A stretch of 54,364 nt of DNA from positions 1 through 54,364 of the forward strand of contig NZ_JAMXAX010000023.1 in the NCBI RefSeq assembly GCF_023913775.1. The letters are read 5' to 3'. This document shows positions 15,731 to 24,105 of the stretch, one piece after another. The notes under the pieces were generated by a model that saw nothing but the letters and a program-made list of their open reading frames with translations, did no database searches and was not told the origin of the DNA. A program made the translations under genes and the position numbers. This DNA comes from Acidovorax facilis. Its GTDB lineage: Bacteria; Pseudomonadota; Gammaproteobacteria; Burkholderiales; Burkholderiaceae_C. Position 1 is the first letter of the stretch. Each line of letters begins with the position of its first letter.

Positions 15731-17086
15731 TCACACAAAGACGTCTACTGCGCGATCCGGGGCGCCACCGCGCAGCAGTGAAGCCGTGCCAGTGGGTGCT
15801 GCAGCGACCACCTTCGCCTGGCGAGCGCCATCGCGCTGGCCCTGCCGCTCAGCCCCACCCGCATCGTCACGCTGCCCCGCCGATGTGCCAACCGACATGC
15901 CCGACAGCACGAGGCCCTCACTGCGCAACAGCTCACTCAATTGCGCCATGCTGCGGTCCAGCAGCTCACGGGTTTGCGGCTGGTCGCTGCGGAACGTCAC
16001 GTGGGCCTCATTGCCCGACAGTGACACCGACACCTCTACCGGCTGCCCGTCGCGGTTGAGCGTCAGTTCCGCATTCTGTGTTTTCTGGTTGACCCAATAA
16101 GCCACCTGCTCGGCGACCTGCTCCTCAACACCTGCCTGTGCGGGGTCGGCAAACACCGTGGCCTCATCCAGGGAGCCCGGCTCCACCGGCGCAGAACCGC
16201 TGCCGCTATCCAGCCAAGCCCCGGCGCTGGAACGCCCCTCGCCAGAGCGGCCTCCAGCGTCCGCACCCTCCCCACCTCGCGCGGACGCTACCGGAGACAG
16301 CAACCCCTCTGCAACGGAGGCGACCACAGCGCCACCCGCCGGGTCCACCATGCCCCCCGGACTGCGATCCGATGCGCCAGCAACTGGCATCCCCACCATT
16401 CGCTCGCTGACCATCTGCACCGCAGCCGGGGCCACGCCTTGATGGCCCGGCAACTGCTGCGCAGCTCCTCCTCCGAGGGAGCGACCTGTAGACATTTCCA
16501 CTGCATCTGTCTTCTGGGCCAAGGCACTTTGCAGGCGGGAGAAAATCCGGCCCTGCGCCATCCCGCCGACCGGCGGGAGCCCTTCCTGCATGTCTGCCGA
16601 AGTATCAAGCCTGGCTGTTTCAGCCACGATGCCTTGCGAAAGACCGTCCGTTCCGGGAAGGGCTCCCGCCAGGGACGCCAGCCCCCCTTGGGCGCTACCA
16701 CCCTGCGCGTCCAGCCCCAATACCGTTCCGGTCTGCGCTCCAGCACTCAAAATGCTGCCGCCCTGCCCGCGCTCTGCCGCAGCAGCATCAACCCGCACAT
16801 TGGCGCCGGGCACCAGCAAACCCTGCCAGGCAGCCATGGCGGAGGCCTCCATGGCCTCCTTTGCAGCGTCCGTCAAAGCCACATCGGAAGGAGCGGCACC
16901 GGAGGCCGCCAGATCCAGCGGAGCGCCATCGCCTCCGCCCATCACCCCATCGCCCAAAGCTGCCAGCAGCGCTAGAAAGCCGCCAGAGCCCGGTTCGTTC
17001 GCGTCCGGGGGCTGCGCTGTGGAGCGGTGCCGAGCGGCATGGGCGGACTGGGTGCCCTGGGGAGAAGAAATTTTGGTGGGTTCCAT
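15731..17086 (-). CDS. fliK: Flagellar hook-length control protein FliK
   Basis: A 451-residue hook-length ruler. The long N-terminal region (to about 340) is low-complexity, Gly/Ala/Ser/Gln-rich and unstructured, as expected for a secreted ruler. The C-terminal domain has the FliK signature LTLNRDGQPVEVSVSLSGNE, then AHVTFRSDQPQTRELLD and LRSEGLVLSGMSV, which switches FlhB export specificity. ATG 17086 lies two bases beyond the fliJ stop. Position at the end of fliFGHIJK supports the call despite weak N-terminal conservation. Confidence 0.93.
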   Translation of the reverse strand: MEPTKISSPQGTQSAHAARHRSTAQPPDANEPGSGGFLALLAALGDGVMGGGDGAPLDLAASGAAPSDVALTDAAKEAMEASAMAAWQGLLVPGANVRVDAAAAERGQGGSILSAGAQTGTVLGLDAQGGSAQGGLASLAGALPGTDGLSQGIVAETARLDTSADMQEGLPPVGGMAQGRIFSRLQSALAQKTDAVEMSTGRSLGGGAAQQLPGHQGVAPAAVQMVSERMVGMPVAGASDRSPGGMVDPAGGAVVASVAEGLLSPVASARGGEGADAGGRSGEGRSSAGAWLDSGSGSAPVEPGSLDEATVFADPAQAGVEEQVAEQVAYWVNQKTQNAELTLNRDGQPVEVSVSLSGNEAHVTFRSDQPQTRELLDRSMAQLSELLRSEGLVLSGMSVGTSAGQRDDAGGAERQGQRDGARQAKVVAAAPTGTASLLRGGAPDRAVDVFV

Positions 17087-17088
17087 GG

Positions 17089-17553
17089 TCAATACTCCCG
17101 GCCCTCAGAGCCCTGAATCGCACTGCGGTACTGCAACGCAGCCCGCTCATCGGTTTGTTTCTGATCTCTTCGCATTTCGGCCAACTCCAGGTCGTGGCGC
17201 CGCTTTTCCATGACCTTGCGCAGGCTTGCCAGACGCAATTCCGCCTCCAGCAAGGCGCGCCTGGCGGCCTCCACCCGATGGGCGTGGTCTCCCACCACAC
17301 CATTCTGGACACCCGCCGCGTGGCCCAGGCGGTCCATGAACTGGTAGTGGTGGTACATCACCTCGGGCTTCATCGTGGTATCGGCCTTCATGCCCCAACG
17401 CGCCTGGGTCTCTCGGGCGTAATCTTCCAGCTGGTCGAGCTGGGCACGCGCCGCCTGCTGCGCAGCCAACATGTCTTGCAGCGCCTGGCGCGCGTCGTCC
17501 CGCTTGCGGGAGGCGACTTCCACAGCGACGGCGAGCGAGTTCAGGCTGGACAT
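17089..17553 (-). CDS. fliJ: Flagellar export chaperone FliJ
   Basis: A 154-residue protein that is almost entirely coiled coil, rich in Arg, Ala, Glu and Gln. The FliJ hallmarks are the N-terminal LAVAVEVASRKRDDARQAL and the C-terminal LRKVMEKRRHDLELAEMRRDQKQ. FliJ inserts into the FliI hexamer and contacts FlhA, coupling ATP hydrolysis to export. It lies 19 bp downstream of fliI and directly before fliK. Confidence 0.94.
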   Translation of the reverse strand: MSSLNSLAVAVEVASRKRDDARQALQDMLAAQQAARAQLDQLEDYARETQARWGMKADTTMKPEVMYHHYQFMDRLGHAAGVQNGVVGDHAHRVEAARRALLEAELRLASLRKVMEKRRHDLELAEMRRDQKQTDERAALQYRSAIQGSEGREY

Positions 17554-17572
17554 GGCTGACTACCCCAGGTGT

Positions 17573-18967
17573 TCAATGGTCCAACACCGCTGCCATGCCC
17601 GCCACGCTCTGGTCCATCGAGGCGGCCTCGAACATGTCCTGCTGCAAGAAGGCGGCCATCTGCGGCTGCAGGCGAATGGCTTCGTCCAGGGCGGGATCGG
17701 AGCCGCTCATGTACGCACCGACCTGCACCAGATCCCGGCTCTTCTGGTAGCGCGAATACACCGCCCGAAAGCGTCGCGCCAGATCAAAATGCCCGCGCGA
17801 CACCACGTTGTGCATCACGCGGGATGCAGACTGCTCGATGTCGATGGCGGGGAAATGCCCCGTCTCGGCCAAAGCCCGCGACAGCACGATGTGCCCATCC
17901 AGAATCGCACGCGCCGCGTCAGCGATCGGGTCTTGCTGGTCATCGCCCTCAGACAGCACCGTGTAGAAAGCCGTGATCGAGCCAACCCCGTGCAGCCCAT
18001 TGCCACTGCGCTCCACCAGTTGCGGAAGCTTGGCAAAGCAGGAGGGCGGATAGCCCTTGGTGGCGGGAGGCTCACCGATGGCCAGCGCAATTTCGCGCTG
18101 CGCCATGGCATAGCGGGTGAGCGAATCCATGAGCAGCAGCACATGCTTGCCCTTGTCCCGAAAGTGCTCGGCAACCGCCGTGGCATATGCAGCCCCCTGC
18201 ATGCGCAAGAGCGGCGGCGCATCAGCAGGCGCCGCCACCACGACCGATCGCGCACGGCCATCCTCACCCAAAATGTCTTCCACGAATTCCTTGACCTCGC
18301 GCCCCCGCTCGCCAATAAGCCCCACCACGATCACATCTGCCTGTGTGTAGCGGGCCATCATGCCCAGCAAGACGCTTTTGCCCACCCCTGAACCGGCAAA
18401 CAAACCCAGGCGCTGCCCACGCCCCACGGTAAGCAGGGCATTGATGGCGCGCACGCCCGTGTCCAGCGATTCGCGCACAGGGTCCCGGTCCATGGCATTG
18501 ATCTGGCGGCGCCCCATGGGCTCAGACACCACGTCCTGCACGGGCCCGCCATGGTCCAGCGGCAGTCCCTGCGCATCCACCACCCGGCCCAACAGGCCTT
18601 CGCCCATCGGCAAGCGCAGTACACCCGCACGCTGGATGGCCCGCGCGGGCTCGCCGAGACGGGGGATGGGGATGTAGGGCGCAGCGGGCACCACACTGGC
18701 ACCACTGGAGAGTCCGTGGATATCTCCCGCAGGCATCAGAAAAGCGCGATCCGCGGAAAAACCCACCACTTCTGCCAGCACGGGGGCATGCCCCGGCATC
18801 TGGACCATGCACTGCGAGCCCACGGGCACGCGGATGCCCACAGCCTCCAGCACCAGGCCCGTCAGCCGGGTCAGCGTGCCACGCATCTCCAGCGGCGCGC
18901 CCTCAGCGACGCGCGCACGCGCGTCGTCCATCAGGCGTGTCCAGGCAGAAGGAGATTCAACGGCCAT
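17573..18967 (-). CDS. fliI: Flagellum-specific ATP synthase FliI (export ATPase)
   Basis: A 464-residue F1-beta-like ATPase that energises type III flagellar export. Walker A is AGSGVGKS (191-198), the Walker B region contains [19 protein letters not shown], and the family motif [20 protein letters not shown] follows. ATG 18967 overlaps the end of fliH by 11 bp and is preceded by AGAGG; the longer in-frame extension lies entirely within fliH and was excluded. It forms the cytoplasmic FliH-FliI-FliJ complex with its neighbours. Confidence 0.96.
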   Translation of the reverse strand: MAVESPSAWTRLMDDARARVAEGAPLEMRGTLTRLTGLVLEAVGIRVPVGSQCMVQMPGHAPVLAEVVGFSADRAFLMPAGDIHGLSSGASVVPAAPYIPIPRLGEPARAIQRAGVLRLPMGEGLLGRVVDAQGLPLDHGGPVQDVVSEPMGRRQINAMDRDPVRESLDTGVRAINALLTVGRGQRLGLFAGSGVGKSVLLGMMARYTQADVIVVGLIGERGREVKEFVEDILGEDGRARSVVVAAPADAPPLLRMQGAAYATAVAEHFRDKGKHVLLLMDSLTRYAMAQREIALAIGEPPATKGYPPSCFAKLPQLVERSGNGLHGVGSITAFYTVLSEGDDQQDPIADAARAILDGHIVLSRALAETGHFPAIDIEQSASRVMHNVVSRGHFDLARRFRAVYSRYQKSRDLVQVGAYMSGSDPALDEAIRLQPQMAAFLQQDMFEAASMDQSVAGMAAVLDH

Positions 18968-19688
18968 CACTGCCCTCTTCTTCCTCTTGCCATGGCGACT
19001 GGAGCCCCAGTGCGGCAATGGCCCGCTGCCAGCGTTTGTCAAGGCTGCCGTCCACCGCCGTACCGGCTGATTCCACCAGGCAGCCACCCGGCGGCACCGC
19101 AGCATCCGCCATCCACTGCACACCGGGGGCATCGATTTCTTCGCGCAGAGGCTGGGCCATCGCCTCCATATCTGCAGGGTTCAGGCGGACCACGGCAGGC
19201 CGCCCCTCGGTCACCAGCATGCCTACCGCCTCCCTCACCACGGGCTGCAAGGCGTTGGGGTTGACGGACAGTTCCTGGCGCACCACCTGGCGCGCAATGT
19301 CACAGGCCAGCTCCAGCAGTTGCTGGGCCATCTGCTGCTGCATGTCGATCAGGCTTGCATCGAGGGTCTGCACCACGCTCTGCAGCCGCTGCGCCGTTTC
19401 ATGCCCTTGCTGGGCAATGTATTCGTCCATGCGCCGCTGCCATTCCAGCGCCGTTTGGGCCTGCCCCTGGGCAAAGCCCTCAGCATAGGCGTCATCACAT
19501 GCCTGCTGAATCAGTGCCTGCTGCGCAGCCTCATCAATTTCGACCGGAATCTCCGCCACAGGCTCGGGCTCCGCTGGTTCAACCAGGTCGGAGCCGTCCA
19601 CCGCACCAAACTTCCACTGCGTGAAATCGCCCACTTCCTCGCTGGGAATGAAGCGCGAATAAGAGCGCTGGCTAGACGAAGGCATCAT
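18957..19688 (-). CDS. fliH: Flagellar assembly protein FliH
   Basis: A 243-residue negative regulator and docking subunit of the FliI ATPase. An acidic, Pro/Glu-rich N-terminal part (about 30-60) is followed by a helical stalk ([20 protein letters not shown], with GxxxG-like spacing) and a C-terminal FliI-binding domain ([20 protein letters not shown]). Tandem ATGs at 19688 and 19685 lie inside the end of fliG; the first is used. Overlaps at both ends indicate translational coupling within fliFGHIJK. Confidence 0.94.
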   Translation of the reverse strand: MMPSSSQRSYSRFIPSEEVGDFTQWKFGAVDGSDLVEPAEPEPVAEIPVEIDEAAQQALIQQACDDAYAEGFAQGQAQTALEWQRRMDEYIAQQGHETAQRLQSVVQTLDASLIDMQQQMAQQLLELACDIARQVVRQELSVNPNALQPVVREAVGMLVTEGRPAVVRLNPADMEAMAQPLREEIDAPGVQWMADAAVPPGGCLVESAGTAVDGSLDKRWQRAIAALGLQSPWQEEEEGSDGR

Positions 19689-20667
19689 CACCGCCGGATC
19701 CAATCACGATTTGACCCTCGTCCGACAAGCGACGCACGGTCTTCAGGATTTCCTTCTGCTGAGCCTCGACCTCGGACAACCGCATCGGGCCGCGCGATTC
19801 GAGGTCTTCGCGCAATGCCTCGGAGGCACGCGAGGACATGTTCGACAGGAACTTCTCGCGCAGCTCGGGCACTGCTCCCTTGAGTGCCACGATGAGCGTT
19901 TCGGACGCCACTTCCTTGAGCACAGTCTGGATTGCCTTGTCGTCGAGCTTGAGCACGTCTTCGAACACGAACATCTTGTCCATGATCTTCTGGGCCAGAT
20001 CGGGGTCGTAACCCCGGATGGATTCGAGCACCACGGCATCCATGTTGCCGCCCAGCAGGTTGATGATCTCGGCCGCAGCCTTGACGCCGCCCAGCGAGCT
20101 CTTGCGGATCTTGTCACCACCCGCCAGCACCTTGAACAGCACCTCGTTCAGGTCCTTGAGCGCCGTCGGCTGAATGCCTTCCAGCGTGGCCACGCGCAGC
20201 AAAATCTCACTGCGCTGACGGTCAGTGAGGTGCATCAGGATGCCCGACGCCTGGTCGCTGTCCAGGTGCACCAGGATGGCTGCGACGATCTGGGGATGTT
20301 CGTTGCGCAGCAGTTCAGCCACCGACAGTGGGTCCATCCACTTGAGGCTCTCGATGCCCGACACGTCGCCGCCCTGCAGGATGCGGTCGATGAGCAGGCC
20401 CGCCTTGTCGTCGCCCAGCGCGCGGCGCAGCACGGCGCGCACGTAATTACCGGTGTCGGACACCAGCAGGCTCTGCGCAGCAGCGGCGCCGGAGAACTTG
20501 TTGATGACCTCGTCCACTTTCTCGCGCGATACCGAGCGCATGCGCGCAATGGTTTCGCCGAGTTTCTGCACTTCCTTGGGCGAGAAGTGCTTGAACACTT
20601 CGGCAGCCTCTTCCTCGCCGAGGGACATCAGCATGATGGCGGCGTCGTTGAGTCCTTGGTCGTCCAT
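19672..20667 (-). CDS. fliG: Flagellar motor switch protein FliG
   Basis: A 331-residue rotor protein with three armadillo-like domains. The middle domain has the EHPQ motif (NEHPQIVAAIL), the Gly-Gly hinge region is AAEIINLLGGNMD, and the C-terminal torque helix carries charged residues (LDDKAIQTVLKEVASETLI) that interact with MotA. It connects the FliF ring to FliM. ATG 20667 gives the standard N-terminus (LNDAAIMLMSLGEEEAAEVF). It lies 24 bp after fliF. Confidence 0.97.
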   Translation of the reverse strand: MDDQGLNDAAIMLMSLGEEEAAEVFKHFSPKEVQKLGETIARMRSVSREKVDEVINKFSGAAAAQSLLVSDTGNYVRAVLRRALGDDKAGLLIDRILQGGDVSGIESLKWMDPLSVAELLRNEHPQIVAAILVHLDSDQASGILMHLTDRQRSEILLRVATLEGIQPTALKDLNEVLFKVLAGGDKIRKSSLGGVKAAAEIINLLGGNMDAVVLESIRGYDPDLAQKIMDKMFVFEDVLKLDDKAIQTVLKEVASETLIVALKGAVPELREKFLSNMSSRASEALREDLESRGPMRLSEVEAQQKEILKTVRRLSDEGQIVIGSGGDDAFV

Positions 20668-20691
20668 GGTCGTCGTCCGTGGTGTCGGTAA

Positions 20692-22386
20692 TTAGACCGG
20701 CTCGCCGTTCAGCCAGGTCTTCAGGATATTGGCCACAGCCACCGGGTTCTCCTTGGCCAGCACGCGCGCCTCTTCCAGACGCAATTGCTCCGGCGTGGCA
20801 GGAAGCACCTCGTTTTTCTTGGCGGGCGCAGGCAGCGCTGGGCGTTCGGGCGTTTCGGACTCCACGGCATCCAGCTGGCCACCGGCCACCGGGATGGCAC
20901 GGGGCTTGGCCGCCGCGCCAGTGCCCTTGAGGGCCGGACGCACCAAGCCCATCAGCACCAGGGCCGCAAACAGCACCGCACCCACCGGCCAGGCAAACGA
21001 CTTGGCCAGATCGATCACTTCAGGCTGCTTCCACAGCGGAATGTCGCTGGTTGGCGTTGCGGTCACTTGGAACGGTGTGTTCATGAGGTTGACGGAGTCG
21101 CCGCGATCCCGGTTGAAGCCAATGGTCTCGCGCACCAGCGCCGTCATCTGCTCCAGTTGCTCGGGTGTGAGCGCCTTCGACACGGTCTTGCCCTTGTCTT
21201 CCGTGGACTGGTAGTTGACCACCACCGCCGCGCTCACCCGCTTGAGGGCTCCACTGCCGCCGCGCGTGACGCGCACCGTCTTGTCAACCTCGTAGTTGGT
21301 GATGGATTCGCGCTTGCTGCCCACAGCCTGGGCGCCCTGGGCCTGCTGGCCGGCGGCGGTGGGCGGCGGGTTGGCGCCATTGATGGGCGCGGCAGACGGT
21401 GCAGGGGGCTGGTTGGTCGTGGCGCCCGGCACACCAGTGGGCAGCGGATTGCCTTGGGGGCCTGTGCTTTCCACCACCTGCTGGCTGCGGATGGCGCTGG
21501 CATCGGTGGCCAGGTTGGGCCGGTGCTGCTCGGAGGTGGATTCGGTCTGGGTGAAATCCACCTCGGCCGTCACCTGCGCCTTGACGTTGTCTCGGCCCAC
21601 CACGGGCTCCAGGATGTCCAGGATGCGGCGGGTGTACTGCTGTTCGATCTGCTGCACATACAGCAGTTGCTGCGCATCCACACCGTTTCCAGCGGCGGTA
21701 TCGGGCGACTGGGACAGCAGCTTGCCTGTATCGTCCAGCACGCTCACGGCGGAAGGAGACAGCTCTGGCACGCTGGAAGCCACCAGGTGCACGATGCCCG
21801 CCAGCTGCGCCCGGTCCAGAATACGGCCCGGGTGCAGGCTCACCAGCACCGACGCCGAAGGCTTTTGCTGCTCCCGGAAAAATCCGTTCTGGTTGGGAAG
21901 CGCCAAATGCACCCGCGCACCTTGCACCGACGACAGCGCCTGGATGGAGCGCGTGAGTTCGCCCTCGAGGCCCCGCTGAAAGTTCAGGCGCTCCTGGAAC
22001 TGGGTCATCCCAAATTTGCTGGATTCCATCAGTTCGAAACCCGCCACCGAACCCTTGGGCAAGCCCTGGGTGGCCAGGCGCAGGCGCACATCATGCACGC
22101 GGTCTGCAGGGATCAGGATGGCACCACCGCCATCGGCGTGCTTATAAGGCACATTCATCTGCGACAACTGGGCCACGATGGCACCGCCATCTTTGTCGTT
22201 CAGATTGGCAAACAGCACGCGGTAATCCGGCTGGCGCCCCAGCACGATGGCCGCGATGGCCACCGCCACCAGCAGCGCCGCGCCCACACCCAGCCGCATG
22301 CGCTGCGCCCTGTCGAGGGCAGACAGCCGCTGCAGCCAGTTCGGGCTGGCAGGGGGGGTGAGAGGAATTTCAGCAACTGCAGACAT
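20692..22386 (-). CDS. fliF: Flagellar MS-ring protein FliF
   Basis: A 564-residue membrane protein that forms the MS ring. It has two transmembrane helices (about 33-52 and 450-470), ring-building motifs between them (YRVLFANLNDKDGGAIVAQL, and FQERLNFQRGLEGELTRSI), a Pro/Ala-rich low-complexity insert at about 310-345, and a C-terminal cytoplasmic tail that binds FliG (NPVAVANILKTWLNG). It is the first gene of the minus-strand fliFGHIJK operon, divergent from fliE across a 172-bp promoter region. Confidence 0.97.
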   Translation of the reverse strand: MSAVAEIPLTPPASPNWLQRLSALDRAQRMRLGVGAALLVAVAIAAIVLGRQPDYRVLFANLNDKDGGAIVAQLSQMNVPYKHADGGGAILIPADRVHDVRLRLATQGLPKGSVAGFELMESSKFGMTQFQERLNFQRGLEGELTRSIQALSSVQGARVHLALPNQNGFFREQQKPSASVLVSLHPGRILDRAQLAGIVHLVASSVPELSPSAVSVLDDTGKLLSQSPDTAAGNGVDAQQLLYVQQIEQQYTRRILDILEPVVGRDNVKAQVTAEVDFTQTESTSEQHRPNLATDASAIRSQQVVESTGPQGNPLPTGVPGATTNQPPAPSAAPINGANPPPTAAGQQAQGAQAVGSKRESITNYEVDKTVRVTRGGSGALKRVSAAVVVNYQSTEDKGKTVSKALTPEQLEQMTALVRETIGFNRDRGDSVNLMNTPFQVTATPTSDIPLWKQPEVIDLAKSFAWPVGAVLFAALVLMGLVRPALKGTGAAAKPRAIPVAGGQLDAVESETPERPALPAPAKKNEVLPATPEQLRLEEARVLAKENPVAVANILKTWLNGEPV

Positions 22387-22558
22387 CTTGCTTTCCAGTA
22401 GGGTGGCCCGGCAAGGACCAAAGCGTGGGGTCGATTATTCGGTCACGCCTCCAAAATGTTCGCTGGATAAGCCGCGCGTTTGGCCATCAATTCAGAGCGA
22501 TGGGTCCCGGCGCGATGGCTAGGATACGCAGCATACCGCCATTCCCACGGACACAGCC
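22387..22558. promoter_or_regulatory. Divergent promoter region of fliF (-) and fliE (+)
   Basis: A 172-bp region between two divergent early flagellar genes. It should hold class II promoters for both directions, but I find no convincing sigma-70, sigma-54 or sigma-28 match that I would place. Confidence 0.4.
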
Positions 22559-22870
22559 ATGGACCTTCGCATCTCAAGCTCTACCGCCCCGCTCACGGGC
22601 GCTGGCGTGGCGCGCCGTGCTGCAGCGCCGCAAAACGACGCCAATGACGTGGGTTTCTCGGGGGCGCTCAAAGGCGCACTGCAGTCGGTCAGCGCCGCAC
22701 AAAACCGCTCTTCAAACCTGCAGACCGAGGTGCAGATGGAAAACCCTTCTGTCAGCCTCGAAGAAACCATGGTGGCGATCCAGAAGGCCCAGATCGGCTT
22801 TCAAGCCACGCTGCATGTGCGCAACCGGATGGTGCAAGCCTATACCGACATCATGAACATGCAGGTATAG
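22559..22870 (+). CDS. fliE: Flagellar hook-basal body complex protein FliE
   Basis: A 103-residue rod-MS ring junction protein. The conserved C-terminal half reads SVSLEETMVAIQKAQIGFQA, then RNRMVQAYTDIMNMQV, the FliE signature. ATG 22559 gives normal length. No strong Shine-Dalgarno precedes it. It is transcribed away from fliF and stands alone, as in many betaproteobacteria. Confidence 0.96.
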   Translation: MDLRISSSTAPLTGAGVARRAAAPQNDANDVGFSGALKGALQSVSAAQNRSSNLQTEVQMENPSVSLEETMVAIQKAQIGFQATLHVRNRMVQAYTDIMNMQV

Positions 22871-23010
22871 CAGCGGCACTCCCCTGAGCTGCTGCGCCGC
22901 TTCCCCTCGCTCTCACAGCGCTGCGCGCTGTGGGCAAGGGGACGATGCCCTCGCTGCGGGGCGGCCCTTGCTTGGCATCCCTGGCCTTGGGGCGCGCCAG
23001 TATCGAACAG
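22871..23010. repeat. GC-rich intergenic repeat segment downstream of fliE
   Basis: The stretch beginning CCCCTGAGCTGCTGCGCCGC and continuing with GGGGACGATGCCC and GCGGCCCTTGCTTGGC resembles the segment at 47550-47640 in order and wording (CCCCTGAG, GCTGCGC, CTTCCCC, GGGGACG). I recognise both as the kind of intergenic repeat common in Comamonadaceae. It contains AGCGCTGCGCGCTGT-type short palindromes but no gene. Confidence 0.5.
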
Positions 23011-23030
23011 CAGGGACTCGGAAAACCCCT

Positions 23031-23080
23031 AATTTGATAGCTACCTGCGATTTTTGGATAAGCCCTAGAGGCACTTTTTT
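23031..23080 (+). repeat. Interspersed palindromic repeat, degenerate copy
   Basis: AATTTGATAGCTACCTGCGA, then TTTTTGGATAAGCCCTAGAG, then GCACTTTTTT. It shares GATAGCT, TGGATAAGC and CTAGAGGC with the copies at 40966 and 35992. It lies between fliE and fliT, which converge here. Confidence 0.7.
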
Positions 23081-23179
23081 GCATGCGATCACGGGGGCGC
23101 AGCGCTCCCAACCGGCGACCTTGCTGCGTCCACCCAAGGCGTACTCGCTCCATGCGGCGGGGGCCGATTTTTTACTATC

Positions 23180-23230
23180 AATTTGATAGCTTAATACGCT
23201 TTATTTATAAGTGCTTCAGGCGATTTTTAT
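23180..23230 (+). repeat. Interspersed palindromic repeat, degenerate copy
   Basis: AATTTGATAGCTTAATACGC, then TTTATTTATAAGTGCTTCAG, then GCGATTTTTAT. It follows the same layout as the copy 100 bp to the left, in the same orientation, and ends just before the strong hairpin at 23239-23260. Confidence 0.65.
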
Positions 23231-23260
23231 CCGCAAAAAAGCCGACCTCGCGGTCGGCTT
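23231..23260 (-). terminator. Rho-independent terminator of fliD-fliS-fliT
   Basis: AAGCCGACC (23239-23247) pairs perfectly with GGTCGGCTT (23252-23260) around a four-base loop. On the minus strand the stem runs straight into a run of six T residues, 23 bases beyond the fliT stop codon: a textbook intrinsic terminator. On the plus strand it is followed only by AGTTTT, so it may also stop fliE transcription weakly. Confidence 0.92.
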
Positions 23261-23282
23261 AGTTTTGGGCTCGGCGCCTGCC

Positions 23283-23582
23283 TCAATGCATCATCTGCGG
23301 CTGGCCTTCAAACAAATGTTCAAACTGCGCCAGCCAGGGCTCAGCGAGGCAGCGAATCTGGGCATCGTTGCGCAGGATGCGCTGCATGATGCGGGTCTTC
23401 TCACGTTTGTGCTCGGGCAGCAGCTCGTGCTCTTGCGACTTGAAGCGCAGCTGCTCAATCAGCACGGCGCAGGCGCCTTCGTAGCGCACCACCCCATCCC
23501 AGTCCTTGAGCTTGGCGGCCTCCAGCATCTTGGCGCTGCTGTCTTCAATCGCCTTGTAATAGTCAATAAGCATGTGTGACAT
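23283..23582 (-). CDS. fliT: Flagellar export chaperone FliT
   Basis: A 99-residue, mainly helical protein in the fliT position. In other bacteria FliT binds the FliD cap protein before export and inhibits FlhDC. Features are YYKAIEDSSAKMLEAAKLKDW at the start and a charged helix EHKREKTRIMQRILRNDAQI, which fits FliT. Sequence conservation in this family is low, so position is the main support. ATG 23582 is two bases past the fliS stop, so the genes are coupled. Confidence 0.85.
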   Translation of the reverse strand: MSHMLIDYYKAIEDSSAKMLEAAKLKDWDGVVRYEGACAVLIEQLRFKSQEHELLPEHKREKTRIMQRILRNDAQIRCLAEPWLAQFEHLFEGQPQMMH

Positions 23583-23584
23583 GG

Positions 23585-24040
23585 TTATGCCTCCACCAGC
23601 ACAGGCTGGCCAGTGGCGGCGGGCGCATCGGACGAAGCCGCGGTGCCGGTTTTCTTGATTTCGTTCCAGCCTTGGGCCACGGGCTCGATCAGGCGCATGA
23701 CTTCTTGCATGATGGCGTCGTCGTTGCGGGCGTTGGCCAGGATCAGGCGGCGCATGCAGTAGTCGTACAGTGCACCCAGGTTTTCGGCCAGTTCGCCCCC
23801 ATCGACTTTGTCGAGCGAGGTGCTCAGGCCCTCCTCCAGAATGCGCACGGCCTTGGAGATGGCATTGACTTTGGCCAGCACATCACCACGTGCCAGGGCG
23901 CCACGTGCCGTGGCGATGGCATTGAGGACACCTTCATACAGCAGACTGACCAACTGGTGCTGGTCCATCGTGTGCATGCTGGTTTCCACATTGATACGCT
24001 GGTAAGCGTTGGCTGCACGGGGGCTGTAGGCGCTGAACAT
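23585..24040 (-). CDS. fliS: Flagellin export chaperone FliS
   Basis: A 151-residue four-helix chaperone that keeps flagellin unfolded for export. Motifs are AYQRINVETSMHTMDQHQLV, then LLYEGVLNAIATARGALARG, and NLGALYDYCMRRLILAN, all standard for FliS. The poorly conserved tail after about residue 125 is Ala/Pro-rich. A very good FliA-type promoter lies in the 65-bp gap before it, so fliS-fliT can be transcribed separately from fliD. Confidence 0.95.
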   Translation of the reverse strand: MFSAYSPRAANAYQRINVETSMHTMDQHQLVSLLYEGVLNAIATARGALARGDVLAKVNAISKAVRILEEGLSTSLDKVDGGELAENLGALYDYCMRRLILANARNDDAIMQEVMRLIEPVAQGWNEIKKTGTAASSDAPAATGQPVLVEA

Positions 24041-24070
24041 GCTGACAATCCTTCCGAGGTATTACTTAAG

Positions 24071-24097
24071 TTATCGGCATGTGCCAGGAAAACTGAA
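24071..24097 (-). promoter_or_regulatory. Sigma-28 (FliA) promoter for fliS-fliT
   Basis: On the minus strand TTCAGTTT (plus 24090-24097; 6 of 8 to TAAAGTTT), exactly 11 nt, then a perfect GCCGATAA (plus 24071-24078). It sits in the gap between fliD and fliS, about 30 bases before the fliS ATG. Confidence 0.85.
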
Positions 24098-24105
24098 GCC
24101 CCTGA

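Noticed and set aside
15731..15760. FliK ending in AVDVFV as another docking tail
   Set aside because: The order VDVFV differs, and the FliK C-terminus interacts with FlhB; no reason to link it to CheY.
22401..22440. Possible sigma-54 site (GG-N10-GC) upstream of fliF
   Set aside because: Only the GG and GC dinucleotides and a few bases fit the consensus; too weak to report.
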